Below are positions 8,872 through 17,293 of a stretch of DNA of 64,000 nt, piece by piece. Location of the stretch: NCBI GenBank assembly GCA_965242595.1, contig OZ251464.1, positions 1,488,001-1,552,000 on the forward strand, written 5' to 3'. Under the pieces are notes generated by a model. That model was not told where the DNA came from and searched no databases. It saw only the letters and a list, made by a program, of their open reading frames with translations. The DNA is from SP197 sp965242595. Lineage in GTDB: Bacteria; Pseudomonadota; Alphaproteobacteria; SP197. A program made the position numbers and the translations under genes. Position 1 is the stretch's first letter. Every line of letters starts with the position of its first letter.

Positions 8872-10110
8872 CTAGGGGCGCTGGGACCAGGGCGGGATCG
8901 GCCAGCGCAGCTCGGCGTCGGCCCAGGCGGTGGGCGCCACCACGGCATAGGCGCCGTCCTGGACCTGGAACAGCACCATGGGCTTGGCGATGTTCTTGCC
9001 GGTTTCGTCGAACAGGATGTTGCCGTAGAAGGTCTGCATGTCGGTGGCGGCCAGGGCGTCGCGCACCGCTGCCTTCTCGAAGCTTTGCGCCCGTTCGAAG
9101 GCGTCTGCGAAGACCAGCACCGCGGCCGCCGATTCGGCCGCCTGATAGGGCGGGGGGTAGCCGTAAGTGCCTTCGAAGGTGGCGGCGAAATCGGCTGCCG
9201 AGCCGAAGATATCGTCCCGGTAGGCGAGCGACGGCGCCCACTGGCTGGCGCATAGCGTGTATTCGGCGGCGGCGGCGAACTTGCCGATGATATCGGCGCT
9301 GTCGCAATGGGTGATGGCGAGCATCGGCACATCGACCCGCATCTCCTCCATCTGGCGGATGGCGAGCGCCGCGCCTTTGGCATGGCCGGAAACCACCAGA
9401 ATGTCGGGTTTGAGCGCCTTCACCTTGGCCAGGGTGGCGCTCATGTCGTTGAGTTCGGGCGGCAGCTGGTCGTCGATCGCGACCCGGATGCCCAGGCTGG
9501 CCGCGTCCGCCAGCACGCCGGTGCGGATATCCTGGCTGAAGGGATCGTTCTCGAAGGCGCCGGCCAGCGTCAGGTCGGAAGGCTGGCGCCCTTGCCGTTC
9601 GGCGATTTCGGCGGCCAGGGCCACGGCGCTGGCGAGATATTGCTCGGAGGTGGAAAGCACGGCGAAGAGATAGCGATAGCCCTGGTTGAACAGCTGCAGG
9701 GAGGCGCCGTTGGCCTCCACCATGGGCACGCCATACTGCTCCGTCACCGGCGCGATGGCCTTGGTGAGGCCGGAACTGTAGGGGCCCAGCATGAAATCGA
9801 CGCCGTCCTGGCCGATCAGGCGTTCGGCCAACTGCGCGCCGCGCGCCGGAGTCGATTCGTCGTCGTAATAGACGATTTCGATGCGATAGCTCTGCCCGCC
9901 GACCTGGATGCCGCCCGCCCGGTTGATGGTTTCGATGGCGAGGTCGTAGCCGTTGCGGGTGTGCTGGCCATTGGTGGAATATTTGCCAGTGAGCGAGATG
10001 GCCGCGCCCAGATAGACGGTTCCGCCCTCCACCTTCGCCGCCGCCGGCCCTGCCGCCAGCATCGCCAGCCCCACCGCCAGCGCGCCGCCCCGTGTGCAGA
10101 CAGAGACCAT
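8872..10110 (-). CDS. Branched-chain-amino-acid-type ABC transporter substrate-binding protein
   Basis: A 412-residue periplasmic binding protein of the type I (Leu/Ile/Val, amide) fold. The N-terminus is a Sec signal (short basic patch, hydrophobic core, cleavage after about AAGPAAA). The mature protein then gives TVYLGAAISLTGKYSTNGQ, the classic ligand-site start, followed by YYDDESTPARGAQLAERLI and the inter-domain segment VDFMLGPYSSG. The start at 10110 is preferred over an upstream Met because GGAGG lies six bases before it. It heads the livHMGF-like operon, so it is the cognate receptor. The ligand is unknown; this family binds many small amides, amino acids and aromatic acids. Confidence 0.9.
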   Translation of the reverse strand: MVSVCTRGGALAVGLAMLAAGPAAAKVEGGTVYLGAAISLTGKYSTNGQHTRNGYDLAIETINRAGGIQVGGQSYRIEIVYYDDESTPARGAQLAERLIGQDGVDFMLGPYSSGLTKAIAPVTEQYGVPMVEANGASLQLFNQGYRYLFAVLSTSEQYLASAVALAAEIAERQGRQPSDLTLAGAFENDPFSQDIRTGVLADAASLGIRVAIDDQLPPELNDMSATLAKVKALKPDILVVSGHAKGAALAIRQMEEMRVDVPMLAITHCDSADIIGKFAAAAEYTLCASQWAPSLAYRDDIFGSAADFAATFEGTYGYPPPYQAAESAAAVLVFADAFERAQSFEKAAVRDALAATDMQTFYGNILFDETGKNIAKPMVLFQVQDGAYAVVAPTAWADAELRWPIPPWSQRP

Positions 10111-10177
10111 GTCGTCCCTCCAGGATTGAGAGGGGCATCCTTGCCGAGAGTGGGACCATCTGTCCACAATTCATGCT

Positions 10178-10195
10178 CATGCCGGTCATGCCGGT
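10178..10195. repeat. Tandem 9-bp repeat, possible operator between divergent genes
   Basis: CATGCCGGT occurs twice back to back in the 178-base gap between the minus-strand binding-protein gene and the plus-strand AI-2E-type gene. A partial copy (CATGCT) lies just to the left. A nine-base tandem in a divergent promoter region is a plausible repressor or activator site. No sigma-70 promoter of quality was found beside it, so its function is a guess. Confidence 0.35.
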
Positions 10196-10288
10196 TCGGA
10201 GGGGGGAGGCCGCGCACCGGGGGGTGGTTGTGGCTTGCTGCCGTCGGGTGGGGTGCCGATACTTGCCGCTTTGCCAGCGGGGGAGCGG

Positions 10289-11386
10289 ATGAGGCCGGCC
10301 AGCTTTGCGCTTTATGCCGCCATCGCGGGGTTTTCGTTCTATCTGCTGGTCGTAGGCAGGGCGCTGATCCTGCCTTTCGTGGTGGCGGTGACGTTCTGGT
10401 ATCTGATCTGGACGCTGGCCCGCAGCTGGGGCCGACTCGGCCTGCCGGGTTGGCTGGCGCTGACGCTGGCGCTGGCCAGCTTTGCCGCTTTGCTGGCCGC
10501 CTTCGTGGAGCTGACGCTGGGCCATATCGAGCGGGTGGTCGAGGCGGCCCCGATCTATCAGGCCAATCTCGAGGCCCGCCTGGGCGAGGCGGCAGCCTTT
10601 CTGGGCCTGCGCGAATTGCCGACGGCAGACGAGATCGGCAGGCAGATCGATCTTGGCGGCCTCGCTGGCGAGCTGGCGGCCGGCATCGCCACCCTGGCCG
10701 GCAATGTCGGCATCATCCTGGTCTATACCGCCTTTCTGCTGGTGGAGCAGAAGGGCTTTGCCACCAAGCTGGAGGCGCTGGCCGGCCATAACCGCCGCCG
10801 GCTGGCCCGCCTGCGGCGCACGCTGGCGCGCATCGAGGCCGATGTGCAGACCTATATCCGCGTCAAGACGCTGCTTTCGCTCGCCACCGGCGCCGTCTCC
10901 TATGGCGTGATGGTTGCCGTCGGCCTCGATCTCGCCGCCTTCTGGGCGTTGCTGATCGCTCTGCTGAACTACATCCCCACCATCGGCTCGATTCTGGGCA
11001 TCGTTTTTCCGGCCCTGCTGGCGCTGGTGCAGTTTCCCGAGCCGCTCGTGCCCTTCCTGGTGGTGGCGGCGTTGCTGGGGGTGACGCAGGTGGTGACGGG
11101 CAATGTGCTGGAACCGCGCATGATGGGCCGTTCGCTGGCCATCAGCCCGCTGGTCATCCTGATGTCGCTGGCGCTCTGGGGCAGCGTCTGGGGAGTGATC
11201 GGCATGTTCCTCAGCGTCCCGATCACGGTGATCGCCATGATCGTGATGGCCCAGTTCCCCGCCACGCGGCCGCTGGCGATCCTGCTTTCTTCCCATGGCA
11301 GCATCGCCCATCTGGAAGACGGCGAACGGCCGGAGGGGGGCGAAAGGCGCGCGGAGGACGCCGCCCGGCCCGAAAAGGGCGATTGA
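10289..11386 (+). CDS. AI-2E family (YdiK/TqsA/PerM-like) membrane transporter
   Basis: A 365-residue polytopic protein. N-terminal helices are followed by a long amphipathic stretch (LGHIERVVEAAPIYQANLEARLGEA), and then the C-terminal helices that define the UPF0118/AI-2E family: a KTLLSLATGAVSYG helix, NYIPTIGSILGIVFPALLAL and EPRMMGRSLAISPLVILMSL. The family includes AI-2 exporters, Na+/H+ antiporters and permeases of unknown substrate, so the name should not be read as quorum sensing. The start at 10289 follows a GGGGAG site; an upstream in-frame Met at 10235 lacks one. Its stop codon is overlapped by the promoter of the downstream ribosomal operon. Confidence 0.88.
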   Translation: MRPASFALYAAIAGFSFYLLVVGRALILPFVVAVTFWYLIWTLARSWGRLGLPGWLALTLALASFAALLAAFVELTLGHIERVVEAAPIYQANLEARLGEAAAFLGLRELPTADEIGRQIDLGGLAGELAAGIATLAGNVGIILVYTAFLLVEQKGFATKLEALAGHNRRRLARLRRTLARIEADVQTYIRVKTLLSLATGAVSYGVMVAVGLDLAAFWALLIALLNYIPTIGSILGIVFPALLALVQFPEPLVPFLVVAALLGVTQVVTGNVLEPRMMGRSLAISPLVILMSLALWGSVWGVIGMFLSVPITVIAMIVMAQFPATRPLAILLSSHGSIAHLEDGERPEGGERRAEDAARPEKGD

Positions 11387-11411
11387 CAGGGCGCCTCGCC
11401 GTCTCTATCGT
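11383..11411 (+). promoter_or_regulatory. Sigma-70-type promoter of the rpsM operon
   Basis: TTGACA at 11383-11388 and TATCGT at 11406-11411 are separated by exactly 17 bases. The -35 box is perfect and overlaps the stop codon of the AI-2E-type gene. Initiation near 11418 would leave a leader of about 80 bases before rpsM. A promoter is expected here because the usual upstream operon partners (secY, adk) are absent. Confidence 0.65.
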
Positions 11412-11497
11412 CCGCCCTCCCTCGATCCGGTGGCCCTGCGGATCGCGCGCCGCGGTCGTCGCCCACCGTTCGTCCCAACTGCGAGGAGCACAAGGCC

Positions 11498-11866
11498 TTG
11501 GCACGCATTGCCGGTGTGAACATCCCGACCGCGAAGCGGGTCGAAGTCGCGCTCACCTATATCCACGGCATCGGGCGCAGCAAGGCGGGCGCCATCTGCC
11601 GCACCGCCCGTATCCCGTCCGAAAGGCGGGTGAGCGAGCTCAGCGACGCCGAGGTGGCGCAGATTCGCGAACTGATCGACGGTGGCCATATGGTGGAGGG
11701 CGACCTGCGCCGCGAAGTGGCGATGAACGTCAAGCGGTTGATGGATTTGGGCTGCTACCGCGGCATCCGCCACCGCAAGGGCTTGCCGGTGCGCGGCCAG
11801 TCCACCCACAACAATGCCCGCACCCGCAAGGGCAAGGCGCGGCCAGTCGCCGGCAAGAAGAAATAA
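11498..11866 (+). CDS. rpsM: 30S ribosomal protein S13
   Basis: A 122-residue small-subunit head protein contacting 16S rRNA, the P-site tRNA and bridge B1 to L5. The sequence starts ARIAGVNIPTAKRVEVAL, has the helix-hairpin segment YIHGIGRSKA and the conserved C-terminal RGIRHRKGLPVRGQSTHNNARTRKG. The start is TTG, with GAGGAG about ten bases upstream. First gene of the alpha operon here; in most relatives secY and adk come directly before it. Confidence 0.97.
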   Translation: MARIAGVNIPTAKRVEVALTYIHGIGRSKAGAICRTARIPSERRVSELSDAEVAQIRELIDGGHMVEGDLRREVAMNVKRLMDLGCYRGIRHRKGLPVRGQSTHNNARTRKGKARPVAGKKK

Positions 11867-11876
11867 GGCATTCGCA

Positions 11877-12266
11877 ATGGCACGTGAAACAACCCGCGTC
11901 AGACGGCGCGAGCGCAAGAACATCACTTCGGGCGTCGCCCATGTGAGCGCATCCTTCAACAACACCATGATCACCATCTGCGACGCCCAGGGCAACGCGA
12001 TCTCCTGGGCGTCGGCGGGTTCCATGGGTTTCAAGGGCTCGCGCAAATCCACGCCCTATGCCGCCCAGATGGCGGCCGAGAACGCGGGCCGCAAGGCCCA
12101 GGAGCACGGCATGCAGGTGCTGGAGGTGCTGGTGAGGGGTCCCGGTTCGGGCCGCGAATCAGCCTTGCGGACCCTGTCCACGATCGGTTTCCAGATCACG
12201 GCGATCCAGGACGTCACGCCGATCGCCCATAACGGTTGCCGGCCGCGCAAACGCCGGCGTGTCTGA
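11877..12266 (+). CDS. rpsK: 30S ribosomal protein S11
   Basis: A 129-residue platform protein that shapes the mRNA exit region. The N-terminus is RRRERKNITSGVAHVSASFNNTMI, followed by GFKGSRKSTPYAAQMAA and the invariant C-terminal DVTPIAHNGCRPRKRRRV. ATG at 11877 follows rpsM by ten bases. The open frame extends upstream but has no conservation there. Confidence 0.97.
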   Translation: MARETTRVRRRERKNITSGVAHVSASFNNTMITICDAQGNAISWASAGSMGFKGSRKSTPYAAQMAAENAGRKAQEHGMQVLEVLVRGPGSGRESALRTLSTIGFQITAIQDVTPIAHNGCRPRKRRRV

Positions 12267-12362
12267 CAGCTCGGCGACGATGGCGGGGGCCGCTGCCGGC
12301 GGTTCTCGCTCGCTGCCCGCCAGCGCGGCGCGGGCCTTCCCAGAGACGAGGTCGATGGCAAT

Positions 12363-13382
12363 ATGAAGAGCAGAAACTGGCAGGCGTTGATCACACCCAA
12401 CAAGCTGCAGATCCGCCCGGGCGCCGATGTGCAGCGCGAGGCAACCGTCGTGGCCGAACCGCTGGAGCGCGGCTTCGGCCTCACCCTGGGCAATGCCCTG
12501 CGCCGGGTGCTGCTATCCTCGCTCCAGGGCGGCGCCGTGACTTCGCTGCGCATCGCCAATGTGCTGCACGAGTTCTCCTCGATCCCGGGCGTGCTGGAAG
12601 ACGTGACCGATATCGTGCTGAACGTGAAGGGCCTGGCGCTCAGGGTGCACAGCGACGGCCCCAGGAGGATGCTGCTGAAGGCCAAAGGCCCGGTTGCGGT
12701 CACCGCGTCGATGATCGAGGCCGGCTCCGAGATCGACATCCTGGACCCCGACCACGTCATCTGCACCCTGGATTCGGGGGCCGAGCTCGACATGGAGTTC
12801 ACGGTCGGCAGCGGCAAGGGCTATGTGCCCGCCCCTCAGAACCGGCCCGAGGATGCGCCCATCGGCCTGATCCCGATCGATGCGCTCTACAGCCCGGTGC
12901 AGAGGGTGTCCTACAAGGTCGAAAACAGCCGCGTCGGCCGGGTCACCGACTATGACAAGCTGTCGATGACCATCGAGACCAACGGCGCCATATCGCCAGA
13001 GGATGCCGTGGCGCTCGCCGCCCGCATCCTTCAGGAGCAGTTGCAGTTCTTCGTCAATTTCGAGGTGCCGGAATCCCGCGGCGATGCGGCCGATGCCGCG
13101 GAGCTGGAATTCAACCGCCACCTGCTGCGCAAGGTGGACGAGCTGGAGCTTTCGGTGCGCTCGGCCAACTGCCTGAAGAACGACAACATCGTCTATATCG
13201 GCGACCTGGTGCAGAAGAGCGAGGCCGAAATGATGCGCACCCCCAATTTCGGCCGCAAATCGCTGAACGAGATCCGGGACGTGCTGGCCCAGATGGGCTT
13301 GCAGCTGGGCATGACCGTCCCGAACTGGCCGCCCGAGAACATCGAGGATATGGTGCGCAAGCTGGAAGACCCGTTCCGCTGA
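12363..13382 (+). CDS. rpoA: DNA-directed RNA polymerase alpha subunit
   Basis: A 339-residue alpha subunit. The N-terminal dimerisation domain shows PLERGFGLTLGNALRRVLLSS and the C-terminal domain (from about residue 250) shows ELSVRSANCLKNDNIVYIGDLV and GRKSLNEIRDVL, the UP-element and activator-binding helices. The ATG at 12363 is the only workable start: an ATG eight bases earlier runs into a stop after two codons. A 96-base gap after rpsK has no recognisable signal beyond a GAGG about 13 bases from the start. Confidence 0.97.
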   Translation: MKSRNWQALITPNKLQIRPGADVQREATVVAEPLERGFGLTLGNALRRVLLSSLQGGAVTSLRIANVLHEFSSIPGVLEDVTDIVLNVKGLALRVHSDGPRRMLLKAKGPVAVTASMIEAGSEIDILDPDHVICTLDSGAELDMEFTVGSGKGYVPAPQNRPEDAPIGLIPIDALYSPVQRVSYKVENSRVGRVTDYDKLSMTIETNGAISPEDAVALAARILQEQLQFFVNFEVPESRGDAADAAELEFNRHLLRKVDELELSVRSANCLKNDNIVYIGDLVQKSEAEMMRTPNFGRKSLNEIRDVLAQMGLQLGMTVPNWPPENIEDMVRKLEDPFR

Positions 13383-13398
13383 GCGAGGGGAGGAAGCG

Positions 13399-13830
13399 AT
13401 GCGGCATCGCCATTCGGGGCGCAAGCTGGGGCGGACCGGCGCCCACCGCAAGGCCCTGCTGAAGAATCTGGCGGCGGCGCTGATCAAGCACGAGCAGATC
13501 GAAACCACCCTGGCAAAGGCCAGGGAACTGGCGCCCTATGCCGAAAAGCTGGTGACTCTGGGCAAGCGGGGCGATCTCCACGCCCGCCGCCAAGCCTTCG
13601 CCAAGCTGCACGACAATGCCATGGTGCGCAAGCTGTTCGATACCCTGGCGCCCCGCTATGGCGACCGCCATGGCGGTTATACCCGCGTGTTGAAGGCGGG
13701 CTTCCGCTATGGCGACGCCGCCGCCATGGCCATTATCGAGTTCGTCGATCGTGACGTCGGCGCCAAGGGCCAGGATTCCGGGCCGCTCCAGGCTGCCGAA
13801 GAGGAGGCGCCCCGGGACGAAGCGGCCTGA
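13399..13830 (+). CDS. rplQ: 50S ribosomal protein L17
   Basis: A 143-residue large-subunit protein near the tunnel exit. It starts MRHRHSGRKLGRTGAHRKALLKNL and contains the KARELAPYAEKLVTLGK and RRQAFAKLHD segments; the acidic, Ala-rich tail from residue 125 is typical of alphaproteobacterial L17. It follows rpoA by 16 bases with a GAGGGGAGG ribosome site. A GGCGCC repeat flanking 13 bases just after the stop could form a weak hairpin but lacks a T-run. Confidence 0.96.
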   Translation: MRHRHSGRKLGRTGAHRKALLKNLAAALIKHEQIETTLAKARELAPYAEKLVTLGKRGDLHARRQAFAKLHDNAMVRKLFDTLAPRYGDRHGGYTRVLKAGFRYGDAAAMAIIEFVDRDVGAKGQDSGPLQAAEEEAPRDEAA

Positions 13831-13904
13831 GGCGCCTGGTCTTCCCTGGCGCCGCTGGCGACGACCCCATGGCGGCGGAGCGCAGCGGCTGCTTCCGGAG
13901 GGCC

Positions 13905-15218
13905 ATGACCACGCCCGCAACCACATTGTTCGAATCCCAGGCGCCGCACCCACTGGCAGACCGGTTGCGCCCCGCCCGCCTGCAGGACGTGGTGGGCCAG
14001 AACCATTTGCTGGGCGCAGAAGGGCCGATCGGGCGCATGGTGGCTCAGGGCCGGCTTGCCTCGACCGTGCTGTGGGGGCCGCCGGGTTCGGGCAAAACCA
14101 CCATCGCCCGCTTGCTGGCGGAGGAAACCAGGCTCGCCTTCGAGCCGCTCTCGGCCGTCTTCGCCGGTGTCGCCGATCTGCGCCGGGCGTTCGAGCGGGC
14201 GCAGGCCCGGCGCAAGGGCGGGCAGGGCACGCTGCTGTTCGTCGACGAGATCCACCGCTTCAACAAGGCACAGCAGGACGCGCTGCTGCCCTTCGTCGAG
14301 GACGGCACGGTGGTGCTGGTGGGCGCGACCACCGAAAACCCCTCCTTCGAGGTCAATGCGGCGCTGGTCTCGCGTTGCCAGGTGATGGTGCTGAAGCGGC
14401 TGGACGATGCCGCGCTGGGCGAGATTCTAGGCCGGGCCGAGGCGTTCTGCGGCAAGGCGCTGCCGCTGGACGACGACGCCCGCAGCGCGCTGGCCACTAT
14501 GGCCGATGGCGACGGGCGTTTCGCCCTCAACATCGCCGAGGAGCTGCTGGCGCTGGAAGGCGAGGGGCCGCTGGATCGCGCCCGGCTGGCTGCCGTGGTG
14601 CAGCGCCGGGTGCCGGTCTATGACAAGGCCGACGACGGCCATTACAACCTTATCAGCGCCCTTCACAAATCGGTCCGGGGTTCGGATGCCGACGCCGCGC
14701 TCTACTGGCTGGCGCGTATGCTGGCGGCGGGCGAAGATCCGCTCTATGTCGCCAGGCGGGTGGTGCGCATGGCGATCGAAGACATCGGCATGGCCGACCC
14801 GGCGGCGTTGACGCAGGCGCTGGCGGCCAAGGACGCCTACGATTTCCTGGGTTCGCCCGAGGGCGAGCTGGCCATCGCCCAGGCCGTGATCTATTGCGCC
14901 ACCGCCCCGAAATCCAACGCCGCCTACAAGGCCTTCGGCGCCGCCCTGGCCAGCGCCCGCGAAGGCGGCAGCCTGGTCCCGCCCAAGACCATCCTGAACG
15001 CGCCCACCCGCATGATGAAGGATATGGGCTACGGCGCCGGCTATGCCTACGATCACGACGCGCCGGCCGCTTTCTCCGGCCAGAACTACTTCCCGGACGG
15101 CATGGCGCGCCAGCGCTTCTACCGGCCCACCGGGCGCGGTTTCGAGCGTGAGGTCGCAAAGCGGCTCGAGGCCTGGGCAAAGCTGCGACACCAGCGCCAG
15201 CACGAGGCGGGCCGGTGA
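13905..15218 (+). CDS. rarA: Replication-associated recombination protein RarA (MgsA)
   Basis: A 437-residue AAA+ ATPase acting at stalled replication forks, related to clamp-loader subunits. It opens with PLADRLRPARLQDVVGQNHLLG, has Walker A WGPPGSGKTT, Walker B LLFVDEIHRFNKAQQD, sensor GATTENPSFEVN, and the RarA-specific C-terminal part KADDGHYNLISALHKSVRGSD and EDIGMADP. The start at 13905 has GGAGGG four bases upstream and replaces an upstream in-frame Met. A gene at this spot after rplQ is common in Rhodospirillales. Confidence 0.95.
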   Translation: MTTPATTLFESQAPHPLADRLRPARLQDVVGQNHLLGAEGPIGRMVAQGRLASTVLWGPPGSGKTTIARLLAEETRLAFEPLSAVFAGVADLRRAFERAQARRKGGQGTLLFVDEIHRFNKAQQDALLPFVEDGTVVLVGATTENPSFEVNAALVSRCQVMVLKRLDDAALGEILGRAEAFCGKALPLDDDARSALATMADGDGRFALNIAEELLALEGEGPLDRARLAAVVQRRVPVYDKADDGHYNLISALHKSVRGSDADAALYWLARMLAAGEDPLYVARRVVRMAIEDIGMADPAALTQALAAKDAYDFLGSPEGELAIAQAVIYCATAPKSNAAYKAFGAALASAREGGSLVPPKTILNAPTRMMKDMGYGAGYAYDHDAPAAFSGQNYFPDGMARQRFYRPTGRGFEREVAKRLEAWAKLRHQRQHEAGR

Positions 15219-15601
15219 CGGTCACATCGCTGGCCTGGGTCGCTCTGGGCGGCGCGCTGGGAGCGATGGGGCGCTATCTGGCGGTGGCCGCCATCGCCGC
15301 GCTGGCGGGAGGCGCCTTTCCCTATGGCACGCTGGCGGTCAATGTCGCCGGTTGCTTCGTTCTGGGCCTGCTGACCGAGGCCATGGCGGCGGCCTGGCCG
15401 GCCTCCCAGGAGGTGCGGGCCTTTCTCGTCGCCGGCCTGCTGGGGGCGTTCACCACCTTTTCCGCCTTTTCCCTGGATACCGTCGATCTGGTCGAACGCG
15501 GCCATCTCGCCGCCGCCGCGGCCTATGTTCTGGCCTCGGTCGCGCTCTCCATCCTGGCCCTGGCCGCCGGGCTGAAGGCGATGCGCCTGGTGCTGGCATG
15601 A
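15215..15601 (+). CDS. crcB: Fluoride ion channel CrcB (Fluc)
   Basis: A 128-residue, four-helix membrane protein forming dual-topology dimers that expel fluoride. Motifs: GGALGAMGRY at residues 12-21, NVAGCFVLGLL with the conserved Asn, and GLLGAFTTFSAFSLD with the phenylalanine ladder. GTG start at 15215 overlaps the rarA stop by four bases. No fluoride riboswitch can sit here because the genes overlap, so expression follows rarA. Confidence 0.93.
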   Translation: MTVTSLAWVALGGALGAMGRYLAVAAIAALAGGAFPYGTLAVNVAGCFVLGLLTEAMAAAWPASQEVRAFLVAGLLGAFTTFSAFSLDTVDLVERGHLAAAAAYVLASVALSILALAAGLKAMRLVLA

Positions 15602-16575
15602 ACGATGCCCACCGGGGCGTCCTCCATGTCACCGTCGCTGGCGACGACGAAGGGATGCGGCTGGATCGCTGGTTCCACCGCCGCTTCCCCCATATCGGCC
15701 ACGGCCGGCTGGCCAGGCTGTTGCGGACCGGCCAGATCCGCCTCGACGGCAGGCGCTGTAAACCCGGCGACCGGCTGGCCCCCGGCCAGACCCTGCGCCT
15801 GCCGCCCCTGCCGCAGCAGAACCACGACGCGCCCGCCCCCCGCCGGGATGGCTGGCGCCCGTCCGCAAGTGAGCTGGCGGCGCTGGCAGAGCGAATCCTC
15901 CACCTGGACGATGCCGTGCTGGCGCTGGACAAGCCTGCCGGCCTTGCCGTGCAGGGCGGCACCGCCACGGCGCGCCATCTCGACGCCATGCTGGACGGCC
16001 TGCGTTTCGGCGGCGAGCGCCCGCGCCTGGTCCACCGCCTGGATCGGGATACCAGCGGTGTGCTGCTGCTGGCGCGCACGGCACCGGCCGCCCGCGCCCT
16101 GCAGCGCAGCTTCAGGGAACGCCGCGCCGACAAGCTCTACTGGGCGCTGGCCGCCGGCGTGCCCCGCGCCCGCGAAGGCCGGATCGCGCTCGCCCTCGCC
16201 AAGCGGGGCGGGGCGGGTGGAGAGCGGGTGGAAGCCGTGCCGGAGGGCGGCCAGCGAGCCGAAACCGGCTGGCGCCTGCTGGACAGCGCCGGGCGCCTCG
16301 TCTGCTGGCTGCAATTGCAGCCGCTAACCGGGCGTTCTCATCAGCTGCGGGTCCATCTGGCGGCCATCGGCCATCCCATCCTGGGCGATGGCAAATATGG
16401 CGGCAGGGCCGCCTTTCCGCAGGGCGCGGCGCTGGCCAGGCGGCTTCATCTCCACGCCCGCCACATTCGCCTGCCCCATCCGGCGGGCGGCGTGCTGGAG
16501 GTGGCGGCCCCGCTTCCCGGCGAGCTGGCCGCCAGCTGGGAGGCGTTCGGCTTCGCCGTTGCCGGCACGCCGTGA
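15598..16575 (+). CDS. RluC/RluD-family 23S rRNA pseudouridine synthase
   Basis: A 325-residue enzyme isomerising uridine to pseudouridine, most likely in 23S rRNA. An S4-like RNA-binding domain occupies residues 15-75 (RLDRWFHRRFPHIGHGRLARLL). The catalytic segment RLVHRLDRDTSGVLLLAR carries the essential Asp in HRLD-R-D-T. The late motif LQPLTGRSHQLRVHLAAIGHPILGD is the family's binding loop. It overlaps crcB by four bases and ATP12 by four bases. RluC is the more likely paralogue from context, but RluD cannot be excluded. Confidence 0.9.
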   Translation: MNDAHRGVLHVTVAGDDEGMRLDRWFHRRFPHIGHGRLARLLRTGQIRLDGRRCKPGDRLAPGQTLRLPPLPQQNHDAPAPRRDGWRPSASELAALAERILHLDDAVLALDKPAGLAVQGGTATARHLDAMLDGLRFGGERPRLVHRLDRDTSGVLLLARTAPAARALQRSFRERRADKLYWALAAGVPRAREGRIALALAKRGGAGGERVEAVPEGGQRAETGWRLLDSAGRLVCWLQLQPLTGRSHQLRVHLAAIGHPILGDGKYGGRAAFPQGAALARRLHLHARHIRLPHPAGGVLEVAAPLPGELAASWEAFGFAVAGTP

Positions 16576-17267
16576 GGCGCGGCGCTGGCAAAGCCGGCGT
16601 GGCGGCGGCCGGTGCGGCGGGTTTCACGGTGGTGCGGGATGGCGACAAGGTGAAAACACCCGCCGGCGCGGCGCTGCTCCTGCCCACCCGGCCGCTGGCG
16701 GCGGCGGTGGCGGATGAATGGGCGGCTCATGGGCGCCGCCCTCGCCCGCTCGCCATGCCGCTCACCCGGCTGGCGGCGACGGCCATCGATCGGGTGGCGC
16801 CGCGCCGCCCGGCCGTCCTCGCCGCTCTCGCCGCCGGCGGCCAGACCGACCTGCTGTGCTATCGCGCCCGGAGCCCGGCCGAGCTGGTGTGCCGTCAGCA
16901 GGCCCGCTGGCAGCCGCTGCTGGCATGGGCGGCGGGGCGGGGCATCGCCCTTGCCGTCACCGCCGGCGTGCTGCCGCTGGCCCAGCCCGAAGCCGCCCTG
17001 GCTGCCCTGGAGCGGGAATTCGCCGCCCTGGACAATTTTGCGCTGACGGGCGCACAGGCGGTGGCCGCCGCCAGCGGTTCGGCGGTGATCGCGCTGGCGC
17101 TGGCGACCGGGCGCATCGATGGCGAGGAAGCCTTTGCCGCCGCCGCCCTGGACGACCTTTATGGGCTGGAGGTGTGGGGCGAAGACGCCGAGGCCAGGCA
17201 AAGGCTGGACGGGCTTCGCGATGCCATGCTGGTGGCGGGGCGCTTTTTTGCCTTGCTCGGCGGGTAA
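16572..17267 (+). CDS. ATP12-family F1-ATPase assembly chaperone
   Basis: A 231-residue protein of the ATP12 family, the alphaproteobacterial relatives of the mitochondrial chaperone that binds F1 alpha subunit during assembly. Diagnostic pieces are DGDKVKTPAGAALLLPTRPLAAAVADEW, MPLTRLAATAIDRV, and the conserved LLCYRA plus the late DDLYGLEVWGEDAEA. GTG start overlaps the preceding pseudouridine synthase stop. In many relatives a HAD phosphatase gene lies between the two; it is missing here. Confidence 0.9.
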   Translation: MRRGAGKAGVAAAGAAGFTVVRDGDKVKTPAGAALLLPTRPLAAAVADEWAAHGRRPRPLAMPLTRLAATAIDRVAPRRPAVLAALAAGGQTDLLCYRARSPAELVCRQQARWQPLLAWAAGRGIALAVTAGVLPLAQPEAALAALEREFAALDNFALTGAQAVAAASGSAVIALALATGRIDGEEAFAAAALDDLYGLEVWGEDAEARQRLDGLRDAMLVAGRFFALLGG

Positions 17268-17293
17268 GCCGGCACCGCTCGCAGGGCGGCGGC

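Noticed and set aside
6194..11311. A 1705-codon minus-strand open frame
   Set aside because: Only its last 248 codons are LivG. The rest is an out-of-frame shadow of livM, livH, the binding protein and the AI-2E gene, open because stops are rare at this GC content.
10289..11386. Quorum-sensing (AI-2) function
   Set aside because: The AI-2E family name covers many transporters of unknown substrate; nothing linked here supports AI-2 export.
13831..13855. Rho-independent terminator after rplQ
   Set aside because: The GGCGCC/GGCGCC stem is short and no run of T follows; rarA probably reads through.
15181..15230. Fluoride riboswitch before crcB
   Set aside because: crcB overlaps rarA by four bases, so there is no room for an aptamer.
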